NCBI GenBank assembly: GCA_963669435.1 | Contig: OY770025.1 | Span: 4,278,001-4,342,000, forward strand | DNA: 64,000 bases | Origin: CALJFL01 sp963669435 | Lineage (GTDB): Bacteria > Pseudomonadota > Gammaproteobacteria > Pseudomonadales > Halieaceae | Direction of reading: 5' to 3' | In this document: piece by piece, positions 37,455 to 45,439 of the stretch | How the letters are laid out: every line of letters begins with the position of its first letter | How positions within the stretch are numbered: the first letter of the stretch is position 1 | Position numbers and translations under genes: made by a program | The notes under the pieces: generated by a model | Databases searched by the model: none | What the model saw: the letters and a program-made list of their open reading frames with translations, nothing else | Told to the model about the DNA's origin: nothing

Positions 37455-37700
37455 TCAAGTACCGCAATAGTCCTTGAAGCCATCCTCGGAGTCGGGAAAG
37501 CCGGCCTTCTGGGCTAACTCCCAGGGTCGCTCACACTGCCCGGTCTTTGCGCACCACAGATACCCTGCTGAGGTGATACAGCCGTGTTCGTCTCTGTCAG
37601 CGCCGACTGGCGCCGATGAGCCTGCTGCTGAATCCTGCTCTTTCGCGCACCCGACAAGGGTCAACATGAGCGCCACAACTAACGGAAAAAATCGATTCAC
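37455..37700 (-). CDS. Small lipoprotein with cysteine-rich peptidase-like motif
   Basis: The 81-residue protein has lipobox TLVGCAK (Cys 18). The mature ~60 residues contain GCITSAGYLWCAKTGQCERPWELAQKAGF, a pattern of paired cysteines that occurs in small proteins next to peptidase or inhibitor-like genes. The start at 37700 overlaps the end of the LOG gene by four bases, so they are coupled. Function unknown; probably outer membrane. Confidence 0.72.
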   Translation of the reverse strand: MNRFFPLVVALMLTLVGCAKEQDSAAGSSAPVGADRDEHGCITSAGYLWCAKTGQCERPWELAQKAGFPDSEDGFKDYCGT

Positions 37701-38281
37701 GTATCACCTCGTCCTATCCATTTATCTTCGTCTGGCGGCTGGTAAGCCTGCATAGAGTCTAGCAGTTTGTCGGGAGCAGCCTCTATCAGCAGCATGTTTT
37801 GATGGGTGGGCTTGATAAACGCCTCGGCGACGGCATGGTCAAGGAATCGCTTCAGATGGTCAAAATAGCCCTCGACATTCAGCAACGCACAGGGTTTGCG
37901 GTGAAATCCAAGTTGGGACCAGGTCAACACTTCAAACAACTCCTCGACCGTACCCAAACCACCGGGCAGCGCCACGAATCCATCCGACAAATCAGCCATC
38001 AACTGTTTTCTTTCGTGCATGGATTGCACGACATGCAGTCGGGTGAGCCCACCGTGCGACACTTCCTTCTCAACCAGGGCCTGGGGAATAATCCCAATCA
38101 CCTCACCGCCATTGGCCAGCACCCTGTCGGCGATCTCTCCCATGATCCCCACGCTGGCGCCGCCATACACCAGGCAGATATTGCGCTCGAGCATAACCTC
38201 CGCCAGTAAGCGGGCTGCCTGAACATAGGCGGGGCGCTTTCCGGGGCTGGAACCGCAATAGACACAGAGGTTCTTTAACAC
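37697..38281 (-). CDS. LOG-family nucleotide-5'-monophosphate phosphoribohydrolase
   Basis: The 194-residue protein carries the LOG signature PGGLGTVEELFEVLTW (about 106-121) and VYGGASVGIMGEIAD near 40. Family enzymes release the base from nucleoside 5'-monophosphates (cytokinin-activating LOG in plants, general NMP hydrolase in bacteria). TIGR00730 type. The start is GTG 38281. The following lipoprotein overlaps its end by four bases. Confidence 0.88.
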   Translation of the reverse strand: MLKNLCVYCGSSPGKRPAYVQAARLLAEVMLERNICLVYGGASVGIMGEIADRVLANGGEVIGIIPQALVEKEVSHGGLTRLHVVQSMHERKQLMADLSDGFVALPGGLGTVEELFEVLTWSQLGFHRKPCALLNVEGYFDHLKRFLDHAVAEAFIKPTHQNMLLIEAAPDKLLDSMQAYQPPDEDKWIGRGDT

Positions 38282-38366
38282 GTTGATAACCTGGCGGACG
38301 GGCTCTTTCGGTACTGGCGGTGGGAGTGAAAGACCATATATTTTAGCCGCGGGCTATTTAACAAGA

Positions 38367-38780
38367 TCAATGTGGCCCGATAGAGAAAGATCGGGGTCGC
38401 ACCAGGTGCCAACTCAGGAGCACAAAGCCACCAAACACGGTGTAGACCAACACAAATGCCCAGGCAGGCGCTTGATAGTAAAGTAGTTGATTTAGCCAAT
38501 GGGTAATAAATGACCCGGAATACACCGCATCACCGGCCAAGGATCGCAACTGCATTTCCCAGATGGTGAGCGGGCAAATCACACCAAACCAGGATTGCAA
38601 TACAACAATCCCGATGCTCAGCAAGTGGACAATTCGGAACCATGGATTGCGCACCCACGACCAGGACAAGAGCTTGCCAACGTAGATAAGTAATAGCCCC
38701 ACCACGACAAACAACACAAAGAGTACATGCAAAATCAGAATGGCGTCTGCAGCCAGTGAATAGAACGTGCTGCTTGTCAT
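38367..38780 (-). CDS. DUF2784 membrane protein
   Basis: The 137-residue protein has four hydrophobic segments (about 10-32, 46-65, 72-84 and 104-126) and the DUF2784 hallmark HVLFVLFVVVGLLLIYVG with CPLTIWEMQLR. These proteins occur widely in Proteobacteria without known role. It precedes the LOG gene with an 86-bp gap. Confidence 0.78.
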   Translation of the reverse strand: MTSSTFYSLAADAILILHVLFVLFVVVGLLLIYVGKLLSWSWVRNPWFRIVHLLSIGIVVLQSWFGVICPLTIWEMQLRSLAGDAVYSGSFITHWLNQLLYYQAPAWAFVLVYTVFGGFVLLSWHLVRPRSFSIGPH

Positions 38781-38821
38781 GTCACTAATGGCATTTACGT
38801 AGTACGCCGTGGCAAGAAGGA

Positions 38822-39229
38822 CTATTTGCCCAACTGATCCATGCCGGTGGTATCAACACCCTTTACAGCGTCTTTCGCTACCTTATCGATATCGCTACCA
38901 GAGTCATGGTGCTTACTACTTTCAGAGGCCGAGTAAGCGCCGGCGGCGGCATTGCCAATGGCTACGGCTTCGTCCTGCAGTCGTTTGCCCTCACTCTCGC
39001 CTGCCAACCAGCCCGCCTTGTAATCAGGGTCGTCCGCAAATCGCGTTTCGTCGCGAATATAGTGTTCGTACGCGTTGCCCTCCTCCTTCATGCCGCTGTG
39101 TCTGCCGTCGTGGAACCCCTGGATATAACCGTCCGATCTGCCCTGGTCGCGCAAAGAGCCGTCTGTGGTTCCACAAGCGGCAAGCAAGAGGAGCACGGTG
39201 GCGCAGCCAAATAATGCCAATCGATTCAT
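38822..39229 (-). CDS. Small lipoprotein of unknown function
   Basis: The 135-residue protein has lipobox LLAACGT (Cys 19), probably placed in the outer membrane. The mature part is charged, starts SLRDQGRSDGYIQGFHDGRH and contains GWLAGESEG. It is rich in Ser, Gly, Asp and His and has no catalytic motif. It sits in a run of small minus-strand envelope genes. Confidence 0.65.
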   Translation of the reverse strand: MNRLALFGCATVLLLLAACGTTDGSLRDQGRSDGYIQGFHDGRHSGMKEEGNAYEHYIRDETRFADDPDYKAGWLAGESEGKRLQDEAVAIGNAAAGAYSASESSKHHDSGSDIDKVAKDAVKGVDTTGMDQLGK

Positions 39230-39295
39230 GATTTTATTTCCCTCTCATTGTTGGGGAGAATGCCGCAAAAGGGCTGGTGCATGTACAAAACCCTC

Positions 39296-39634
39296 TCAGA
39301 CGCTTCCGGTTATAGCCACCCAGGCTGAGAAACCTCCAAAGCCGGCCCACAGCACGGCGGCTATCATAAGCCACGCGGGTTGACGGGCTTTCACAAAACC
39401 CAAGTAGAAAGCCACCATTGACAGTGTAGGCAAGCCGAACGCAAGTACAAGCGCAATTGGATCTATGGTCCCCGGCCCCCAGGCCCAGGCAAACAGCAAC
39501 GGACCAAGCAGGCACATTACGAAGACAAAACCCAGGTACGCAACCATGTCACCCTGCTCTGGATTAACGCCAATCACCGCAACCAGAATGAGTGCCGCAA
39601 TCAGCACGCTGAGTAACAACGCGGCTAGAGCCAA
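39296..39634 (-). CDS. Small multi-pass membrane protein
   Basis: The 112-residue protein has four hydrophobic helices with little else. A TTG at 39634 is the only usable start codon in frame before the upstream stop, and no strong ribosome site was found, so the start is uncertain. Several aromatic-Gly turns (AWAWGPGTID) break the helices. No family recognised. Confidence 0.5.
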   Translation of the reverse strand: MALAALLLSVLIAALILVAVIGVNPEQGDMVAYLGFVFVMCLLGPLLFAWAWGPGTIDPIALVLAFGLPTLSMVAFYLGFVKARQPAWLMIAAVLWAGFGGFSAWVAITGSV

Positions 39635-39681
39635 AACAAACGCTCGCCAGCCCGCAAGCCACCGAGGACTGATTTTATTTA

Positions 39682-40077
39682 TCAGTTTAGTTCGACCTTG
39701 GGACCGTCTCTATGTGCCCCCATGACATTCTGCGCGTCCTTGGAGGCATGGACACCTAGCAGTATCGCCCGGGGCTCGCCACGCGCAACAGCAATCGCAT
39801 GAAAGAGATATGGGAAGCTGAACATACCGCCCATCACCACGCTCAGTACGCCAAACACATACGCCTTGGGCGTTGCTCCTTCACGCCAGACCACCCATGT
39901 CGCCAATAGGAGCAGATGAACAATGAAGTCAAAGTCAAACTGGCTTCGCCAGTTCAGGCTCATCAAATCGTTTATCGCGACTGCCGGCCAGTTGAAGCCA
40001 CTACTTGCGATGGCCGTGTAGGTCAGCGCATAGATGCCGAGTGTTGATGCAAACAGGAAGGCTTTTAGAGTAACCAT
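39682..40077 (-). CDS. Small membrane protein of unknown function
   Basis: The 131-residue protein has hydrophobic segments at about 5-22, 48-63 and 70-95, the first beginning MVTLKAFLFASTLGIYALT. The end is hydrophilic and contains AILLGVHASKDAQNV. Starting at 40077 uses AAGG nine bases upstream and avoids overlap with the GFA gene. The upstream extension to 40167 is rejected. No function is known. Confidence 0.6.
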   Translation of the reverse strand: MVTLKAFLFASTLGIYALTYTAIASSGFNWPAVAINDLMSLNWRSQFDFDFIVHLLLLATWVVWREGATPKAYVFGVLSVVMGGMFSFPYLFHAIAVARGEPRAILLGVHASKDAQNVMGAHRDGPKVELN

Positions 40078-40118
40078 CTTGAAATTACCTTTACAAAGTA
40101 TGAGAAAGACATATCGCC

Positions 40119-40538
40119 TTAGACTAGACGCTTCACAATCACCGGGTGGCACCAATTTTCTCGCCAACGATCACGTTTCTCTTCCGGTGTCTGGGAACTG
40201 AAATTGCGCTCAACCGGGTCAGCAAAACCAAATTTATTGTTGAGGTGGTTGGCATTTAACACGCCATACACTTCCCCCTCGAATTTCGCGGTCACAAAAA
40301 CCACCTGGTCACATTGCGTGCATTCATGGAATACCGCATTTTCTGAACCGTGTCGGACTTCGTTGTGCAGTTGTTCGCTCCGAATGGTGACCTCAACTCG
40401 CGTTCCCGACTTGGAAACATACGCAGCACCCTTGGGCAGGCAGTAATCGCACTGGCATGCCCTGGGCATCAGGCTGTGATCAACCGTATGCCAAACGATC
40501 TCGATGTTTTTGCAACTACAGCCTCCGGTAATGCTCAT
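40119..40538 (-). CDS. GFA/CENP-V-family zinc protein
   Basis: The 139-residue protein starts MSITGGCSCKNIEIVW, and CQCDYCLPKGAAYV plus CTQCDQVV supply the zinc cysteines characteristic of the glutathione-dependent formaldehyde-activating (GFA) fold. Only a few members act in formaldehyde handling, so the name does not prove the reaction. ATG 40538 puts the Cys motif at the usual place. It is part of the compact minus-strand series. Confidence 0.8.
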   Translation of the reverse strand: MSITGGCSCKNIEIVWHTVDHSLMPRACQCDYCLPKGAAYVSKSGTRVEVTIRSEQLHNEVRHGSENAVFHECTQCDQVVFVTAKFEGEVYGVLNANHLNNKFGFADPVERNFSSQTPEEKRDRWRENWCHPVIVKRLV

Positions 40539-40584
40539 AGCGGCGATTCGTGAACCTGTGGTGGCGCAGCACATCGCGCAGCCA

Positions 40585-41070
40585 TCACGGCACTACACCC
40601 TTAAAGTATTGGTTTCTGGCCATTGCACCACCGAACGCGAGCGTGTCCAGCTCTGCCATGTCCCAGGACAACCATCTCGACGGAGTTAATCGAATGGCAA
40701 TATCATCCATCGCTGCAAACGCGGGCCCCACCTGCGGGTCGCTCAGCCCATCCGGAGTCAGATACTTCTCATGAAGGCGCTGGACGATGAGCGCCGCTTC
40801 CTCCCCCTCAATGATTTCCGCCTCGCCAATGGCGGTAAGCCCAGCTTCCTCATAGCTTTTGCGGGCATCAATCATAATCGCGATACGAGGGTTCACTTGA
40901 AGATTGCGTGCCTTGGCACTTTTTGAAGGTGTGCCAAGGACCAGCTGGTCCTCTTCGTACAAGAACCATACCGAGGTGAGATGCGGCATTCCTGCGGGGT
41001 CAATTGTCGCCACCGACGCAATACGGGGCTCCTGAAGCATCTTAATCTGTTTATCAGTAAGTAATGACAT
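40585..41070 (-). CDS. Pyridoxamine 5'-phosphate oxidase-like flavoprotein
   Basis: The 161-residue protein has the split-barrel FMN fold of the PPOX class: PRIASVATIDPAGMPHLTSVWFLY (about 14-37) then LGTPSKSAKARNLQVNPRIAIMID. Members reduce F420/FMN-linked substrates or bind haem; the role here is unclear. The start 41070 gives the normal N-terminus; the longer reading to 41163 is not supported. Confidence 0.82.
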   Translation of the reverse strand: MSLLTDKQIKMLQEPRIASVATIDPAGMPHLTSVWFLYEEDQLVLGTPSKSAKARNLQVNPRIAIMIDARKSYEEAGLTAIGEAEIIEGEEAALIVQRLHEKYLTPDGLSDPQVGPAFAAMDDIAIRLTPSRWLSWDMAELDTLAFGGAMARNQYFKGVVP

Positions 41071-41102
41071 AGGTAGCGTTCTCGCGCTCGTTCTGTAACG
41101 GG

Positions 41103-41678
41103 TTAAGTGGCAATGTTTACCAGTGTAGTCGTCGACAGGTAACCCAGCATGACAAGAGGCCACACGATGGCAATTATCCGATGCGCGGTCCTGTTCGTCG
41201 TAAACAGGCAGATTAATAGCAGCGACAACTGAAAGAACGCAAAGACTAAATAGTCAGCGGGCAGCTCACGTAAGTGTCCTGTCGCTTTGAGTGTGGTCTC
41301 TGGAATATCCAATACCCATGTAATCGAGAGAATAGAAAAAAACCAGGGGCGAGTCCTGAAAAAATGCTCTTCCAGGTCCAGGTCCTCCGGCAGATTCCAG
41401 GGAAATAATAGGGATGCAGACATAAACAGGAACACAGCATAAAGAATCAGTAATAGAAACAAAAAGAAGGACCACTGCTCCTGCGTGCTCCACCAGAACA
41501 TGCCCCACCAGATGATCACAATGTACATCAGGATCGAAAATGCCCAGAGCGAGTGCACCCAGTAGAACCGGATAGTCTTGCGGTAATGAATGATCTTGCT
41601 AAGCCCGGCCAGAATGTGGGTGAGACCAAGACCCATGATGACCGACAGAAGGACTCCCAGATATTCGAATACGCTCAC
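41103..41678 (-). CDS. Multi-pass membrane protein of unknown function
   Basis: The 191-residue protein has about six hydrophobic helices, starting MSVFEYLGVLLSVIMGLGLTH. Aromatic residues are abundant (WWGMFWWSTQEQWSFFLF). I do not recognise a family. It lies upstream of the PPOX-like gene on the same strand with a 32-bp gap. Confidence 0.65.
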   Translation of the reverse strand: MSVFEYLGVLLSVIMGLGLTHILAGLSKIIHYRKTIRFYWVHSLWAFSILMYIVIIWWGMFWWSTQEQWSFFLFLLLILYAVFLFMSASLLFPWNLPEDLDLEEHFFRTRPWFFSILSITWVLDIPETTLKATGHLRELPADYLVFAFFQLSLLLICLFTTNRTAHRIIAIVWPLVMLGYLSTTTLVNIAT

Positions 41679-42068
41679 GGATAGCGACTCCGTTGTTATT
41701 TCGTGGCGCCAGACTCAACGGCCCATGCATCGATGCATTTCCGGTCCACGCTATTAACGCGAAGCTTAGCAAAAAAGCGAAGCCGCCGGGACATCGCGCC
41801 ATGCCTCGTTCCATGCCATTAGCACCATGGATATGAATAGTACGGAACCGGTCGTGGCCCGTTTTTCACTCACACCTTTCCCTACCGAGGAAATAAGGCT
41901 TGCGAACCCTCCGAAGGCCACGGCTCTTTTCGCCATTGTGAGTAGTAGGCCTGGGATTGTCTTGGGGGTGAACCGTCCACTAGAGAAATATCACTTCACG
42001 CCTGTGCAGTACCCCGCTCCGAAGGGGCGTGTTGCTGGCAAACCTAATCTTGTGGGACATAGGCTATC
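41679..42068. other. 390-bp gap without a supported gene
   Basis: Only short unsupported frames cross this gap. One plus-strand frame (41827-42072, starting MDMNSTEPVVARFSLTPFP) has no ribosome site and would run into the toxin gene end. The gap probably holds promoters for the minus-strand operon below and the toxin-antitoxin 3' end. No repeat or hairpin stands out. Confidence 0.4.
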
Positions 42069-42359
42069 TTAAACGTGATGATATGAACTCTGATGAGCGG
42101 TGCTGATGCAAAACTGTGTGACGCGTATCAAGTCACTTTCATAGGTGAAATACAACGCGTATGGGAAGCGTCGCAACAGCGCTCTTCGGAAAACTCGGTA
42201 GACTTGAGCAAACGCTTCGGGGTTCGTGCCTACGCGCTCAATCGAATGGTCAAGTTCCAGTATGAACTCAGTGCCTAGACCGGGTCTTTGCGACTCGAAC
42301 CAGGTGGCTGCACCCTCGATATCGGAAAGAGCCACAGGCTCAATACTAATCGGGATCAA
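42069..42359 (-). CDS. RelE/ParE-family toxin
   Basis: The 96-residue protein (IEPVALSDIEGAATWFESQR to YFTYESDLIRVTQFCISTAHQ) matches the RelE/ParE fold, with the alternating basic end RRALLRRFPYALYF that is typical of ParE. ParE toxins poison gyrase and RelE toxins cleave mRNA; which applies is not visible. I place the start at TTG 42359, which overlaps the antitoxin stop (TTGA), a normal coupling. A longer reading (42404) would overlap far into the antitoxin gene. Confidence 0.75.
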   Translation of the reverse strand: MIPISIEPVALSDIEGAATWFESQRPGLGTEFILELDHSIERVGTNPEAFAQVYRVFRRALLRRFPYALYFTYESDLIRVTQFCISTAHQSSYHHV

Positions 42360-42595
42360 GGTCTCCGAAGTCGGTCGAGAATTTCCTCCCGGACTTCGCT
42401 CCATGGTCTTCCTTGATCTGGAGAAGCTTCGAATGCGTCCAAACGTTCATCAAGAATCTTCTTGTGTGAGTCGGGCAGTGGTAATACGTGGGGAGACTCG
42501 ACGATATAGTCCCAGAGGCCCTGGACATACTCGATGCGCTCCTGCATCGGCAAGTCCTTGAATTCTTGGGGAATTTCAATTTTCGTCGTGCTCAT
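42356..42595 (-). CDS. Type II antitoxin, TIGR02574 addiction-module family
   Basis: The 79-residue protein starts MSTTKIEIPQEFKDLPMQERIEYVQGLWDYI and ends SEVREEILDRLRRP, the pattern of the short addiction-module proteins that pair with RelE/ParE toxins. The ATG at 42595 lies seven bases after a TATAAT box, so the transcript may be leaderless. It neutralises the toxin and probably represses its own promoter. Confidence 0.75.
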   Translation of the reverse strand: MSTTKIEIPQEFKDLPMQERIEYVQGLWDYIVESPHVLPLPDSHKKILDERLDAFEASPDQGRPWSEVREEILDRLRRP

Positions 42596-42601
42596 GACCT
42601 T

Positions 42602-42607
42602 ATTATA
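42602..42607 (-). promoter_or_regulatory. -10 box of the toxin-antitoxin operon
   Basis: On the minus strand TATAAT is followed by AAGGTC and the antitoxin ATG. The start of transcription would fall on or beside the A of that ATG. No good -35 was seen at 17 bp, where AAGACG stands. Confidence 0.5.
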
Positions 42608-42902
42608 TCTTGGAAGTGCCCGGGCGTCTTGCCACATAACAACTCGTTAATTGGACCAATTACCATTTTTGCAGACGGTTTCATCCGCATCGCGACAAGA
42701 GATAATCGTATAGTCTCCGTTACTGACAACCTGGTCTAGAACACATTTCAGTCTATTTCGGGCGTCTAAAATATTGACAACTTTCATGGCCTTCTCATAT
42801 GTAAAGCTAAAGCTACAATAATATCAGGTACTAGATTAAACACGTTCATGCGCTCCTTAACGTTGTAAACTCTACTACCTTGTTCGACTACTCCTCATAG
42901 TA

Positions 42903-44435
42903 ATGCTGTCAAATAAGCGTACAACCAAGATCCTGGCCTCGGTCCTAACCCTAGCGCTCCTGGCTGGCGCTGCATTGTACTGGTATGTATCCACCCGGGA
43001 TGAACGCGAGTACTCGCTGACCACTTACCGCGGGCACTGCGCGACATGCCACGGCGATAATCTGAAAGGTTCATCCTCTGGTCCAAATTTGCTCGCCACC
43101 GAGTTGGCCCGCGGCGAAGATCTGCAGTCGCTGATGGCAAGCATTTCAGCCGACACAAGCGCCCACCGAAGTCTGAATTTACCCCAGGACCCGGAGAAGA
43201 AAACAATCAAAGCCCTGGCAATCTACATCTCAGAGCGACGCCAGGACTATCCAGCCATCCCCTATTCGTATACACATCGATTTACGCCTGGTTCCTATGG
43301 GTCCATGCACCATCGCTTTCGGGTCGAAACGTTCGCTGAACTTGCAGGTAGGCCGTACTCCATAGCCCCTCTACCTACCGGCGAAATTCTGGTCAGCGAA
43401 AGAGTGCGGGGGCTTTCTGTTGTCAACGCCGCCGGTATCCAGGGCGCACCCATCGCCAATGCGCCACCCGTGCATGACAAGTTCCTCAGTGTTCAGGGAG
43501 CCTATGTTGGCTGGGGGCAGTATCTGGATATCGCTTTACATCCCGACTATGCGCGCAATGGGTGGGTGTATCTAGCGTATACGGATCGCTGCGGGTCGGA
43601 CTGCGTGTTACCTGTGCCACAGACCATGGTGAAAGTGGTCAGAGGCAGGGTGGTAGATGGGGAATGGCAGGATCAGCAGACGATCTGGTCGGTACACAAG
43701 GAGTACTACACCGTGGTGCCCGATAACGTGGCCGGCGGCCGCCTTGGGTTTGATAACAACGGGCATATCTACATAAGCGTAGGTGGCAAGGCGCCCTACA
43801 AGAACTTGCACATTATGGATACGCCCTTTGGCAAGATACACCGTGTGCGCGATGACGGCGTTGTACCTCGGGACAACCCTTTCTGGATGCCCGCAGACCA
43901 AAGGGAAGCATCGTCCACCCGGCATACCGTGTGGAGCTATGGTCATCGGACCACACAGGGCCTGGAGGGCCATCCACTAAACGGCGAAATCTGGTCAACA
44001 GAAATGGGGCCACGCGGTGGCGATGAAGTGAACCTCATCCAGCGCGGTGGTAACTACGGTTGGCCGCTATATACCCGCGGCCTTGATTATGATTCCACGG
44101 AAGTCAGTATTGGCAAGGATTTAGGGCTCGACTTTGCCGAAGAAGATACAGTTGCGCCAGTGTTTGACTTCACTCCGGCCCCGGCAATTTCCAACCTAAC
44201 CTTCCACCGAGGCGAACGCTTCCACAATTGGAAGAACGACATACTCGTCGGCAGCCTCAAAGCAATGGCTTTATACCGCCTGAGGATTGAAGACGGGGTA
44301 GTACTTGACCAAGAAACGCTCGCCAAGGGAATCGGGCGAATCCGTGATGTTGAGATGGGTGCCGATGGTTTGGTGTATTTGGCTGTTGAACATGGGGATA
44401 ATGGGTCGATACTGCGGCTGGTTCCAGTCGATTAA
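42903..44435 (+). CDS. Cytochrome c / soluble aldose dehydrogenase fusion (PQQ-type)
   Basis: The 510-residue protein has an N-terminal membrane anchor or signal (ILASVLTLALLAGAALYWYV, about 10-29), a cytochrome c domain with the haem motif CATCHGDNLKG (about 46-56), then a ~360-residue six-bladed propeller (GWGQYLDIALHPDYARNGWV; LVYLAVEHGDNGSILRL) of the GSDH type. Family members oxidise sugars with PQQ. The fused haem suggests direct electron transfer to the respiratory chain. PQQ genes are not in the window, so the cofactor is inferred. Confidence 0.85.
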   Translation: MLSNKRTTKILASVLTLALLAGAALYWYVSTRDEREYSLTTYRGHCATCHGDNLKGSSSGPNLLATELARGEDLQSLMASISADTSAHRSLNLPQDPEKKTIKALAIYISERRQDYPAIPYSYTHRFTPGSYGSMHHRFRVETFAELAGRPYSIAPLPTGEILVSERVRGLSVVNAAGIQGAPIANAPPVHDKFLSVQGAYVGWGQYLDIALHPDYARNGWVYLAYTDRCGSDCVLPVPQTMVKVVRGRVVDGEWQDQQTIWSVHKEYYTVVPDNVAGGRLGFDNNGHIYISVGGKAPYKNLHIMDTPFGKIHRVRDDGVVPRDNPFWMPADQREASSTRHTVWSYGHRTTQGLEGHPLNGEIWSTEMGPRGGDEVNLIQRGGNYGWPLYTRGLDYDSTEVSIGKDLGLDFAEEDTVAPVFDFTPAPAISNLTFHRGERFHNWKNDILVGSLKAMALYRLRIEDGVVLDQETLAKGIGRIRDVEMGADGLVYLAVEHGDNGSILRLVPVD

Positions 44436-44492
44436 CTTAAATATTCACCCGATCTAACTTGGCAAGGCGAACGCCCACCCACAGGAAAAAAC

Positions 44493-45332
44493 ATGCAGAC
44501 CAGCGAATTCAGCGATATTAGTTACCAGCTCGACAGCGACGGTATTGTCACGCTTACTTTGAATACCCCGAAGCGCAAGAATGCCCTCAGTGGACTTACC
44601 GCCCTTGAACTGCGTTACGCTGCACAACACTTCCAGGAGGATGACAATGCGCTGGCCATGATTCTCACAGGTGCCCCGGACCCAGACAGTGGACCAGACA
44701 GACAGGCTTTTAGTAGCGGCGGCTATTTTGTACCAAGTGCCTACGACAATGTCCCACCGGAGATTATGGCGCAGATCGACTTCACCGATATCGCGATGAA
44801 GGCCCCGGTACTGAAGTTCTTTCGCTGTGATAAACCCGTGCTGGCGGCAATCAATGGCCTGGCTATCGGTGGGGGACTCACTCTGCCCCTGGCGGTAGCC
44901 GACCAGGTCTACCTGTCTGAACACGCCTGGGGCCGACTGCCCTTTGCCAGTCTCGGCCTGACCGCAGAACTGGGCTCAACCTTTCTGCTGCCACAATTGC
45001 TCGGCATGCGCAAAGCCAAGGAACTGTTTTTCTACCCGGAAAAACTCGAGGCGCAACAGCTTCTGGATCTGGGCCTTGCTAACGCCGTGGTACCCCACGA
45101 AGAACTACTGGCCTACACACGGGAAAAGGCACTGCAGCTCATACCGCCCCGAGGGGCCGGCTCTGCCATTCGCGCAATGAAACGGATAGTGCACGAGCAA
45201 CAAGTAGATGCCATCACAAGAGCGCTTGACCTGGAGAACGAGGCACTCAACGTGCTGATAAAGAGCGAGAACTTTGCCGAAGGGATCATGGCACGCGTAG
45301 AAAAGAGACAACCGATTTTCAAGGATCGCTAG
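44493..45332 (+). CDS. Enoyl-CoA hydratase/isomerase family protein
   Basis: The 279-residue crotonase-fold protein has PVLAAINGLAIGGGLTLPLAVAD, with the oxyanion-hole glycines, and a second active region GRLPFASLGLTAELGSTFLLP. It hydrates or isomerises an enoyl-CoA in beta-oxidation or a related pathway. AGGA at good spacing supports ATG 44493. The last 112 bases of the gene and 16 bases beyond are duplicated at 62769-62896 (two mismatches in 128), so this is the complete copy. Confidence 0.88.
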   Translation: MQTSEFSDISYQLDSDGIVTLTLNTPKRKNALSGLTALELRYAAQHFQEDDNALAMILTGAPDPDSGPDRQAFSSGGYFVPSAYDNVPPEIMAQIDFTDIAMKAPVLKFFRCDKPVLAAINGLAIGGGLTLPLAVADQVYLSEHAWGRLPFASLGLTAELGSTFLLPQLLGMRKAKELFFYPEKLEAQQLLDLGLANAVVPHEELLAYTREKALQLIPPRGAGSAIRAMKRIVHEQQVDAITRALDLENEALNVLIKSENFAEGIMARVEKRQPIFKDR

Positions 45333-45348
45333 CTAAGAAAATCATCCG
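45221..45348 (+). repeat. 128-bp direct repeat, copy 1 (3' end of enoyl-CoA hydratase)
   Basis: It begins AGCGCTTGACCTGGAG and ends AAAATCATCCG. It matches 62769-62896 at 126 of 128 positions, in the same orientation. The copies bound a 17.4-kb segment. Confidence 0.9.
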
Positions 45349-45439
45349 CTCGCCTGTTCGGGCTACCTGCGACCTACGTTGCTAGACCTGTAAACCGGGG
45401 GCTTTTGTCCGAGACTTCAAACTAAATGGATCACTAGCA

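Noticed and set aside
39682..40167. Longer start for the small membrane protein at 39.7 kb
   Set aside because: The added 30 residues lie inside the GFA-like gene and have no signal or ribosome site. ATG 40077 is better placed.
41827..42072. Plus-strand frame of 81 codons before the toxin gene
   Set aside because: No ribosome site or recognisable domain, and its end runs into the opposite-strand toxin gene.
45113..45322. Minus-strand frames mirrored at 45.1-45.3 kb and 62.6-62.9 kb, similar to each other
   Set aside because: They are antisense shadows of the duplicated hydratase 3' end. The DNA repeat explains the similarity.
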